Assembly: GCA_016934645.1 (NCBI GenBank)
Contig: JAFGSL010000095.1
Span: 1 to 5,712, forward strand
DNA length: 5,712 nucleotides
Direction: 5' to 3'
From: Anaerolineae bacterium
GTDB lineage: Bacteria > Chloroflexota > Anaerolineae > B4-G1 > SLSP01
Shown here one piece after another: positions 1 through 5,712 of this stretch (position 1 is the first letter of the stretch; each line of letters begins with the position of its first letter). Under the pieces are notes generated by a model. The model did not search any database and was not told where the DNA came from. It saw only the letters and a program-made list of their open reading frames with translations. The position numbers and the translations under genes were made by a program.

Positions 1-8
1 TGCATCCC

Positions 9-15
9 GGAGGAG
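9..15 (+). promoter_or_regulatory. Ribosome binding site of the ABC exporter gene
   Basis: GGAGGAG is a near-perfect Shine-Dalgarno core just before ATG 17. The gap from GGAGG to the ATG is only 3 bases, shorter than usual, which leaves some doubt between ATG 17 and ATG 38. A different reading frame entering from the left stays open until TGA at 36-38, so an upstream gene may overlap this start by translational coupling. Confidence 0.6.
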
Positions 16-16
16 T

Positions 17-1837
17 ATGGAAGAAGAGAAGAAGGTGATGGCGCTGCCTGCCTGGAAAGTCATCCTGCGGGCGATCCGCTTCCGGCCCTGGCATTGGATT
101 ATGGATACGGGTGCGGTGGTGCTCGTGCGCGTGTTTTGGCAGATCACACCGGGTCTGATTCTGCGTGCCTTCTTCAACCTGTTGACCGGAGAGACTGGCG
201 TCAGTGTCGGGATATGGACAATCATAGCGTGGTTGGTGGCGGCGGAAGTGGGCCGCCAGATCGGGCATTACGGCTTTGTGGTTGCGGATGAGCCGCTCTT
301 TGCGCATATCACCACCTGGCTGCGCACCAACCTGCTCAAGCATATTCTCAAGCGTCCCGGCGCTTCGGCTCTGCCCGATTCGGCCGGCGAGGCCGTCAGC
401 CGCTTCCGCGACGATGTGTTTGAAATTCCTCTGTTTGCTATTTTTGTCAACGACATTCTGATCGGCGTAGTGCTGATGCTGATTGCCATCGGCGTGATGA
501 TGAGCATCGACCTCCCCATCACACTATTGGCGTTGACACCGTTTCTCCTCGTTGGCTTCATCTCCAGCCAGGCCAGAAAACGCATCGAGCAATACCGCCG
601 CGCCAGCCGCCAGGCGGCGGGCAAAGTCGCCGGTTTCATCGGCGAAATCTTCGGCGCGGTGCAGGCGGTCAAGGCGGCGACGGCGGAAAAGAACGTCAGC
701 GCGGCCTTTGCCCGGCTGAGCGACGAACGCCGTCGTCTGGCTCTCAAAGACCGGTTGTTCGAAACACTCCTGAATTCGATCTACAGCAACGCCGTCAGCC
801 TGGGCACCGGCATTATTCTCGTTTTGGTCGGCAGCCAAATGCGCGTGGGGGAGTTCACCATCGGCGATTTCTCACTGTTTGTGTCCTATCTCGAACAAAT
901 CAGCCTGATGATTACCTTTTATGGGATGCTGGTCTCGCGTTATAAGCAGCTTGGCGTCTCGATCGATCGGATGGGCCGGCTGATGGAAGGCGCGCCGCCG
1001 GATGCCCTCACCGAGTTTGCGCCGGTCTACCTGGATGGGCGCCTGCCCGATGTTGTCTATCCCGCCCGCGCCGAGGCCGACCAGCTGCGAAGTCTGGATG
1101 TGCAGGGCTTGACCTATCACTATCCTGATTCGGCTAACGGCATCGCGGAGGTGAACTTGCACCTCGATCTCGGCACGCTCACCGTCATCACCGGGCGCGT
1201 GGGATCGGGCAAGACGACGCTGCTGCGCGCGTTGCTCGGCCTGCTGCCCAAAGATGCCGGCGACATCCGCTGGAATGGCATCCCGGTGGAAAAGCCTGAC
1301 GACTGGTTCACGCCGCCGCGCTGTGCTTATACCGCGCAAACGCCGCGCTTGTTCAGCAACACGCTGCGTAACAACATCCTACTGGGCCTGGATGCCGATG
1401 ACGACGCCCTGACGCAGGCCATTCGCCTGGCGGTGCTGGAGCGCGACCTGGACGAGTTAGAGGACGGCCTGGAAACCAAAGTCGGCGCGAAGGGCGTCAA
1501 GCTCTCCGGTGGGCAGATTCAGCGTGCGGCAGCGGCGCGGATGTTCGTGCGGACGTCGGACCTGTTGGTCTTCGACGACCTTTCCAGCGCGCTGGATGTG
1601 GAAACCGAGCGTGCTTTATGGGCGCGTATCTTCGAGCGCCGCGAGGTTGCCAGTCCGCCAACGTGCCTGGCCGTCTCGCACCGCAGAGTCGCGCTGCGCC
1701 GCGCCGATCACATCATCGTGATGCAAGATGGGCGCATCGCCGCGCAGGGCACGCTGGACGAACTGCTGGAGACATGCGATGAAATGCAGCGATTGTGGCA
1801 TGGCGACTCGGTGCCAGCGCCGGAAGGCACGAATTGA
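17..1837 (+). CDS. ABC exporter half-transporter (membrane domain fused to ATPase), probable heterodimer subunit
   Basis: The product is a 606-residue inner-membrane ABC protein that would use ATP to move an unknown substrate out of the cell. Hydrophobic segments lie roughly at residues 30-52, 64-89, 139-163, 166-184, 255-275 and 283-306, a six-helix exporter fold. The ATPase domain starts near 358, with an A-loop Tyr369, Walker [10 protein letters not shown] (393-401, Lys399), Q-loop Gln441, signature LSGGQ (496-500), Walker B LLVFDD (516-521), D-loop SALD (524-527) and switch His555. The catalytic Glu after Walker B is Asp521, as in the degenerate site of heterodimeric exporters (TM287, BmrC, TAP1), so a partner gene is expected just upstream. 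The chosen ATG follows GGAGGAG at 9-15 at rather short spacing. No in-frame stop precedes it in the window, so an earlier start is possible; ATG 38 is a later alternative. The substrate cannot be read from sequence. Confidence 0.93.
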   Translation: MEEEKKVMALPAWKVILRAIRFRPWHWIMDTGAVVLVRVFWQITPGLILRAFFNLLTGETGVSVGIWTIIAWLVAAEVGRQIGHYGFVVADEPLFAHITTWLRTNLLKHILKRPGASALPDSAGEAVSRFRDDVFEIPLFAIFVNDILIGVVLMLIAIGVMMSIDLPITLLALTPFLLVGFISSQARKRIEQYRRASRQAAGKVAGFIGEIFGAVQAVKAATAEKNVSAAFARLSDERRRLALKDRLFETLLNSIYSNAVSLGTGIILVLVGSQMRVGEFTIGDFSLFVSYLEQISLMITFYGMLVSRYKQLGVSIDRMGRLMEGAPPDALTEFAPVYLDGRLPDVVYPARAEADQLRSLDVQGLTYHYPDSANGIAEVNLHLDLGTLTVITGRVGSGKTTLLRALLGLLPKDAGDIRWNGIPVEKPDDWFTPPRCAYTAQTPRLFSNTLRNNILLGLDADDDALTQAIRLAVLERDLDELEDGLETKVGAKGVKLSGGQIQRAAAARMFVRTSDLLVFDDLSSALDVETERALWARIFERREVASPPTCLAVSHRRVALRRADHIIVMQDGRIAAQGTLDELLETCDEMQRLWHGDSVPAPEGTN

Positions 1838-2021
1838 ACGCCTCTTTCGAACACTACTAACCCTTGCTGCTCAGCAGCGTAGATCCAAGAAGTGTACCAC
1901 ACTATCAGCACCCCTGTGATAGACGCCATAGACGCCGAAATATTGGTAGTAGTAAAGGCGCTATATGGAAGGCTTCCCAAGACTGCCTTGTTTTCAACTC
2001 AATCAAAATACCCCTAATGCT

Positions 2022-2054
2022 ATTGCGACATAATTGCAACGCAATACTAACGTT
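2022..2054 (+). promoter_or_regulatory. Three tandem 11-base repeats, candidate PhoB/OmpR-type operator
   Basis: Three head-to-tail units of exactly 11 bases lie side by side: ATTGCGACATA (2022-2032), ATTGCAACGCA (2033-2043) and ATACTAACGTT (2044-2054). The first eight bases of units 1 and 2 agree at 7 of 8 positions; unit 3 fits the core ATTGCRAC at 5 of 8. Regulators of the PhoB/OmpR family are known to bind head-to-tail on direct repeats of about 10-11 bases, often overlapping the -35 position. The last unit ends 18 bases before the -10 box, which suits activation in that way. The likely binder is the regulator encoded at 4297-5040, but this is inference. The same DNA can also be read as an inverted repeat, TATTGCG/CGCAATA (2021-2046). 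Confidence 0.5.
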
Positions 2055-2069
2055 TATTCGCCCGGTGAG

Positions 2070-2078
2070 TGTTATACT
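2070..2078 (+). promoter_or_regulatory. Extended -10 promoter for the kinase-regulator-cyclase genes
   Basis: TGtTATACT matches the extended -10 form (TG, one base, then a hexamer with one mismatch to TATAAT). At 17-base spacing the -35 position (2050-2055, ACGTTT) is poor. This fits a promoter that relies on the TG motif or on an activator bound to the adjacent 11-base repeats. Transcription would start near 2085, giving a leader of about 58 bases before ATG 2143. Confidence 0.5.
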
Positions 2079-2142
2079 ATAAATGGGGTAATTCTATCTG
2101 TGGTGGACGGTGCTTGTATATAGCATAGTTAGGGTAACGGAC

Positions 2143-4275
2143 ATGATAGCGAATTGGCAGTGGTCATCTGTGATGATCCCCTTGTTTGTAGGAGGTATTG
2201 CTTCTGTGGTGTCTATTTTGTTCAAAAACAGGCGTCCATCCGAAGTGAGCAATACTCTCCCGGTAGCGCATGCCGCGGTAATCGCAGGGATAGCGGATGG
2301 GATCATTATCTTGGATGCTCAAGCGTACATTTTGGATCTGAACCCGGCTGCGATAAGTCTGCTCAACCTTGATAAAGCCGTGTGTGTGGAGCGACCTTTT
2401 GCAGAGATCAAGACGCCGTGGGCGGAGGCGCTGGTGGAACGCGCCAAGCGGGAGAACGCGACCTGGTCTCAGGAAGTGACGCATATCGTGGACGGTCATC
2501 CACAGATTTTCGATGTGCGGGTATCGCAACTGCGTGATGTGGGTGGGGCGTTGGTCAGCCACGTGATGGTCTGGCGTGACATCACCGCACGTACGCAAGC
2601 TGAGCTTGAAGTTCGGGAGCGGCATCGTCATCTGGAAGCTGTTTGGGGTGCGGTCCCTGATGCTATTGTGGTCTTGAATGTCAGGCAGTGCATCGTGGAG
2701 TGGAACGCCGGCGCCGAGGGTTTATTTGGGTATTCCAGAAGGGAAGTATTGGGTCGGAAACTGTCTCCTTTGGTCAACGCCGCAGAGAAGCCAGCAGAAG
2801 CCGAAGCTCTTCTGCAAAAAATATGGGCTGGGGAACTGGTGCGGTCGGTCGAGACGGTGTGCGCTCACAAGAGCGGCCATTTGATCGACTTGGTTTTCGC
2901 CGGGGCGCCGGTCGTCGTCGATGATAGGCTCGTGGGCGCTGTGATTGTCTACACGGATATCACACAACGTAAGCGCATCGAGGAAGATATTCGTACACTT
3001 AACGAGGAGTTGGAAGCGCGTGTTGCGGCACGGACAGCCGAACTGGCGGCCCTAAATCAGCAACTTGCCGATGAAGTTCAGAAACATGAGCAGGCAGAAG
3101 CACTGTTGTTGCAACGTAATCGCGAACTGTTGGCCTTGCAATCAGCCGCTGCTGCGACTTCATCCAGTTTGGATCTGTCTTTTTTGCTCGACACTGTGAC
3201 GTGGGAGATGACGAATCTTCTGCAATCCAGCGGTTGTATCATCTTTGAGTTGGATCAAGAAGGCAACCGGATCGTGGGTGTGGCAGACTATGAAGTGTCT
3301 CTGGGTGGTGACGCGGCTCACACCACTCCACAGCCGCTATCTGATTATCCACTGCGCCAGGGGGTGCTGAATGAGCGCTATGCCGCTCAGATCAGTTTCA
3401 GTACCGCCGATGTAGCTGAACAGGCGTTTATGACGCGCCGTGACATCAAGTCCCAACTACTACTGCCTATGGTTTTTCAAGGTCGTGTGGTGGGACTGGT
3501 CATTGTTACCCAGAACGAACATGAACGGGTTTTTTCAGATCGTGAGATATCGCTGGGGCAGTTACTGGCGAATCAGGCTGCAATTGCAGTGGAAAATGCA
3601 CGGCTATACGAACGCGCACATGAAGAGATCGCTGAACGTGCGCAGGTCGAGGCCAAGATCAAGGCTTCCTTGAAAGAGAAGGAAATCCTATTGCAGGAGA
3701 TTCACCATCGCGTAAAAAATAACCTGCAGGTGATTTCTAGCCTGCTCAATCTGCAATCGCAAGGCATTCAAGACGAAAAAATACTTGAGATATTCCAGGA
3801 GAGCCAGGACCGCATTCGCTCTATGGCGCTGATTCATGAAAGGCTCTATCGTTCATCAGACCTGGCGCGTGTTGACTTTGCTGAGTATATTCGCAATCTC
3901 GCATCCTCCTTGGTTCATTCATATCGGTCTAGGGCAGTGCGCTTGGATTTGCAGGCGACCGATATTTATCTCTCAATCGATGATGCTGTGCCATGCGGAT
4001 TGATCGTCAATGAGTTGATTTCCAACGCCTTGAAACATGCTTTCGTTGATGGTCGTGAAGGAGAGATTTGCGTGATGATGCAGCAACTTGCCGATCAACA
4101 GGTTAAGTTAGTCGTCCGCGATAATGGAGTAGGACTGCCCAGCGATGTAGACTACATGAATACCGGATCTTTAGGGTTACAGTTGGTGACGATGTTGGTG
4201 CAGCAGTTGGGTGGGACAATCGAAATTCGTAACAACGCAGGTGCGGAGTTTGAGATCATGTTTGGCGGTGGTTAA
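2143..4275 (+). CDS. Sensor histidine kinase, PAS-PAS-GAF-HisKA_2-HATPase
   Basis: The product (710 residues from ATG 2143) autophosphorylates on histidine and passes phosphate to a response regulator. One hydrophobic helix near residues 8-27 likely anchors it to the membrane with no sizeable outside domain, so sensing is probably cytoplasmic. In order: PAS about 40-149, PAS about 160-279, a coiled coil about 280-329, GAF about 330-489, HisKA_2 about 510-590 and a HATPase domain about 606-710. The phosphoacceptor is His522 in HRVKNNLQ. The N box is VNELISNALKH (Asn628 central), G1 is DNGVGLP (660-666) and G2 is GSLGL (675-679). All key kinase residues are present. ATG 2143 is preferred because AGGG sits 8 bases upstream; an in-frame GTG at 2110 would add 11 residues but has a poorly placed ribosome site. 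The regulator gene follows after 21 bases. Which ligand the PAS or GAF domains bind is not readable. Confidence 0.94.
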   Translation: MIANWQWSSVMIPLFVGGIASVVSILFKNRRPSEVSNTLPVAHAAVIAGIADGIIILDAQAYILDLNPAAISLLNLDKAVCVERPFAEIKTPWAEALVERAKRENATWSQEVTHIVDGHPQIFDVRVSQLRDVGGALVSHVMVWRDITARTQAELEVRERHRHLEAVWGAVPDAIVVLNVRQCIVEWNAGAEGLFGYSRREVLGRKLSPLVNAAEKPAEAEALLQKIWAGELVRSVETVCAHKSGHLIDLVFAGAPVVVDDRLVGAVIVYTDITQRKRIEEDIRTLNEELEARVAARTAELAALNQQLADEVQKHEQAEALLLQRNRELLALQSAAAATSSSLDLSFLLDTVTWEMTNLLQSSGCIIFELDQEGNRIVGVADYEVSLGGDAAHTTPQPLSDYPLRQGVLNERYAAQISFSTADVAEQAFMTRRDIKSQLLLPMVFQGRVVGLVIVTQNEHERVFSDREISLGQLLANQAAIAVENARLYERAHEEIAERAQVEAKIKASLKEKEILLQEIHHRVKNNLQVISSLLNLQSQGIQDEKILEIFQESQDRIRSMALIHERLYRSSDLARVDFAEYIRNLASSLVHSYRSRAVRLDLQATDIYLSIDDAVPCGLIVNELISNALKHAFVDGREGEICVMMQQLADQQVKLVVRDNGVGLPSDVDYMNTGSLGLQLVTMLVQQLGGTIEIRNNAGAEFEIMFGGG

Positions 4276-4284
4276 GCCTTCGTT

Positions 4285-4293
4285 GAGGAGGGG
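4285..4293 (+). promoter_or_regulatory. Strong ribosome binding site of the response regulator gene
   Basis: GAGGAGGGG contains AGGAGG with 5 bases to ATG 4297, close to ideal. It fixes the start. It also suggests that the regulator is made in larger amounts than the kinase, whose own site is weak, as is usual in two-component pairs. Confidence 0.75.
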
Positions 4294-4296
4294 CAT

Positions 4297-5040
4297 ATGG
4301 AGAACCGGACAACAATACTCGTCGTTGATGATCACCAAGCTATCCAACTCTATATCGAGCAGGTTCTAAGAGATGCGGGGTATCGTGTGTTGGTTGCCAA
4401 TGATGGAACTGAAGCATTGGGTGTACTGGCGGCGCACCCTGTGAATCTGATTCTGACGGACATCAACATGCCCCGGATGAACGGTTATCAACTTTACGAT
4501 GAAGTCGTTAAAAACCCGCGCTGGGTCGCTATTCCCTTTATTTTCCTGACCGGGCGAACTATGGACAGCGATATTCGTTATGGTAAGCAACTGGGCGTTG
4601 ATGATTACATCACCAAGCCTTTTCTTCCCGACGATTTACTCGCTATCGTGCGCGGGCGTCTACGACGCGCGGAGCAGTTGACGGCTTCTGCATCTCGCTA
4701 TGAGGTGAAAGACGCAGCCGATGTCTCAGTTTTGACGGTTGGAGCGTTGAAAATCAATCTTGATCATCACACCGTCGAGATCGCAGGCAGGCCAGTCAAT
4801 TTGTCAGCCAGAGAATTTACATTGTTGGCCACGTTGGCAGAACGTGAAGGCCGTGTGGTCTCCCCTGAGGAACTTGTGCGTATGACACACGATCTGTATA
4901 CGGATTACCAGGATGCTAGTTCGTTGTTGCGGCCAATGATCCGTTCGTTGCGGCGCAAGCTTGGCTATCAGGCCGGTGAGATGGGATGTATTAAAAATGT
5001 GCGTGGCGTTGGCTATCAATTGATTGCCTATGACGGTTAA
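4297..5040 (+). CDS. Two-component response regulator, OmpR/PhoB family, receiver plus winged helix
   Basis: The 247-residue product is a DNA-binding transcription regulator switched by phosphorylation. The receiver (about 6-122) has the acidic pair Asp11-Asp12, phosphoacceptor Asp55 in LTDINMP, Thr85, Tyr104 and Lys107 in ITKPF, so it looks fully competent. A linker of about 25 residues leads to a trans_reg_C winged helix (about 146-243) with the typical LSAREFTLLATL segment and the closing NVRGVGYQL wing. Length fits the family. It starts 21 bases after the kinase stop and is almost certainly its partner. Pairing of a HisKA_2 kinase with an OmpR-type regulator is less common than pairing with HisKA kinases. 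A likely target is its own promoter, where 11-base direct repeats sit at 2022-2054; that link is inferred. Confidence 0.96.
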   Translation: MENRTTILVVDDHQAIQLYIEQVLRDAGYRVLVANDGTEALGVLAAHPVNLILTDINMPRMNGYQLYDEVVKNPRWVAIPFIFLTGRTMDSDIRYGKQLGVDDYITKPFLPDDLLAIVRGRLRRAEQLTASASRYEVKDAADVSVLTVGALKINLDHHTVEIAGRPVNLSAREFTLLATLAEREGRVVSPEELVRMTHDLYTDYQDASSLLRPMIRSLRRKLGYQAGEMGCIKNVRGVGYQLIAYDG

Positions 5041-5066
5041 CCGGCTGCGATGACGAAAGGGTAAAG

Positions 5067-5712
5067 ATGCTTTACTGCACACAATGTGGTCACGCAAATG
5101 TCGATGCTGCGGAAAAGTGCGCTAATTGCGCCAAAGTTCTGAGGCAGCAATGTCCAAATTGCGGGGAATTTGTTCCCACGGAGGGTCAATTCTGTATCTC
5201 GTGCGGCGCGTGTTTGGCTGAGTCTGGCGCTTTGCCACTGGCCCCTTCCGCGGATAACGGTGTGCGCTCCGTCTTGCGCGAGCTTATGCCGGATGCGTTT
5301 GCCGCCAGGGTCAGTTGCGCCGTCGCTGGAACGATCGGCGAACGTCGTGAGGTAGCAGTGCTCCATGTGGGTATGGAGAGTCTTTCTAAATGGAAGTCGT
5401 CCGATGGTCGCGAATTGTCCGTAGACCATGAAATACTGTATCTGCTCAGCGATGAAGTCATACACGTGCTCGCGGCTGTGATTTACCAGTATGAAGGGAC
5501 GATCGACAAGTTCACAGGCGATAGCCTGGTAGCATTGTTTGGTATGCCGTTGGCCCACGAGAACAACGTTGAGCGTGCTGTGCGTGCCGCATTGGATATC
5601 CTGGCGGCCTTCCAACCCTTGAAGACTGATTTTCAGGAACGTTATGGTATCGATTTCAGCATACAGATCGGTATTCACACCGGTACGGTCATTGTTGGTC
5701 AGGTTGACAGCA
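5067..5712 (+). CDS. Double zinc ribbon / class III nucleotide cyclase-like protein, 3' end cut by window
   Basis: The first 215 residues are visible and no stop is reached. ATG 5067 follows AAAGGG (5056-5061) by 5 bases, and the gene begins 26 bases after the regulator stop. The N-terminus has four CxxC pairs (Cys4/7, 18/21, 29/32, 43/46), the pattern of two zinc ribbons. A class III adenylate/guanylate cyclase domain begins near 91 with GERREVAVL. Lys148 and Asp152 in DKFTGDSLVALFG match the substrate-selecting lysine and second metal aspartate. The first metal aspartate, expected in the VLFAD-like segment, is Gly102 (VLHVGMES), so activity of this domain is doubtful. IGIHTGTVIVG (201-211) continues the fold; the later catalytic residues lie beyond the edge. 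Related proteins often continue into a second cyclase domain or an AAA-type ATPase with TPR repeats, but that part cannot be seen here. It is probably co-transcribed with the two-component genes. Confidence 0.9.
   Translation, partial: MLYCTQCGHANVDAAEKCANCAKVLRQQCPNCGEFVPTEGQFCISCGACLAESGALPLAPSADNGVRSVLRELMPDAFAARVSCAVAGTIGERREVAVLHVGMESLSKWKSSDGRELSVDHEILYLLSDEVIHVLAAVIYQYEGTIDKFTGDSLVALFGMPLAHENNVERAVRAALDILAAFQPLKTDFQERYGIDFSIQIGIHTGTVIVGQVDS

Larger units (their letters stand above)
1838..2142. other. Intergenic regulatory region without a convincing gene
   Basis: About 300 bases separate the ABC gene from the kinase gene. The stretch is visibly AT-richer than the ABC gene. Its left part (1838-2010) has two tiny hairpins, GCTGC/GCAGC at 1866-1878 and AGTGT/ACACT at 1891-1903. 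It also has a tandem TAGACGCC pair at 1920-1936. Neither hairpin is followed by a T tract, so no terminator is called. Its right part carries the 11-base repeats and the promoter listed separately. A 72-codon open frame at 1864-2082 has no ribosome binding site or recognisable domain and runs through the promoter, so it is not called. Confidence 0.7.

Noticed and set aside
872..1339. 155-codon minus-strand open frame inside the ABC gene
   Set aside because: It is a shadow of the GC-rich ABC coding sequence, covering the Walker A region, with no domain of its own.
1866..1903. Hairpins GCTGC/GCAGC and AGTGT/ACACT as a terminator for the ABC gene
   Set aside because: Stems are only 5 bases with 3-base loops, and neither is followed by a run of T.
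1969..1994. AAGGC/GCCTT stem followed by gTTTT as a terminator
   Set aside because: The stem is 5 bases with an 11-base loop and the T run is only four, too weak to call; it also lies 130 bases after the ABC stop.
1864..2082. 72-codon open frame in the gap
   Set aside because: It has no ribosome binding site or recognisable domain, its composition is atypical, and it runs through the repeats and the predicted -10 box.
2110..2142. GTG 2110 as the kinase start
   Set aside because: The GGTGGA-like sequence before it is only 2 bases away, whereas ATG 2143 has AGGG at 8 bases and begins right before the membrane helix. It remains possible.
5037..5678. 213-codon open frame on the minus strand
   Set aside because: It is antisense to the zinc-ribbon/cyclase gene, whose + strand reading has clear CxxC pairs and cyclase motifs; the minus frame shows no recognisable domain.

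Overview
The window holds four genes, all on the + strand. In order they are a half-size ABC exporter (17-1837), a regulatory gap of about 300 bases, a cytoplasmic-sensing histidine kinase (2143-4275), an OmpR/PhoB-type response regulator (4297-5040), and the first 215 codons of a zinc-ribbon/class III nucleotide cyclase protein that runs off the right edge (5067-5712). No RNA gene, transposon, CRISPR array or replication origin was seen.

The likely source is a free-living bacterium of moderate to high GC, most plausibly Chloroflexota (Anaerolineae-like). This is an inference. It rests on the PAS-PAS-GAF-HisKA_2 kinase style, the paired-type ABC exporter with a DDLSSALD Walker B/D-loop, and the double zinc ribbon fused to a class III cyclase domain, all of which are common there. 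No rRNA or other phylogenetic marker is present, so Cyanobacteria or another phylum cannot be excluded.

Region 1 (1-1837): the ABC protein carries its own membrane domain and ATPase domain. Its Walker B ends in Asp-Asp instead of Asp-Glu, the pattern of the degenerate ATPase site in heterodimeric exporters. A partner half-transporter would be expected just left of the window. The gene looks more GC-rich than those after it.

Region 2 (1838-2142): this AT-richer gap has no convincing gene. Near its right end is an extended -10 promoter (TGtTATACT, 2070-2078). Immediately upstream lie three head-to-tail repeats with an exact 11-base period (2022-2054). That is the geometry bound by PhoB/OmpR-family regulators, and the gene two places downstream encodes one, so autoregulation is a natural hypothesis.

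Region 3 (2143-5712): the kinase, regulator and cyclase genes are separated by 21 and 26 bases with ribosome binding sites and no terminator between them, so they probably form one operon. The kinase would sense an internal signal through its PAS/GAF domains and phosphorylate Asp55 of the regulator, which would then bind DNA. The cyclase-like protein may add a second-messenger or signal-coupled output. However, its first metal-binding aspartate is replaced by glycine, so this domain may be regulatory or one half of a tandem pair instead of an active cyclase.
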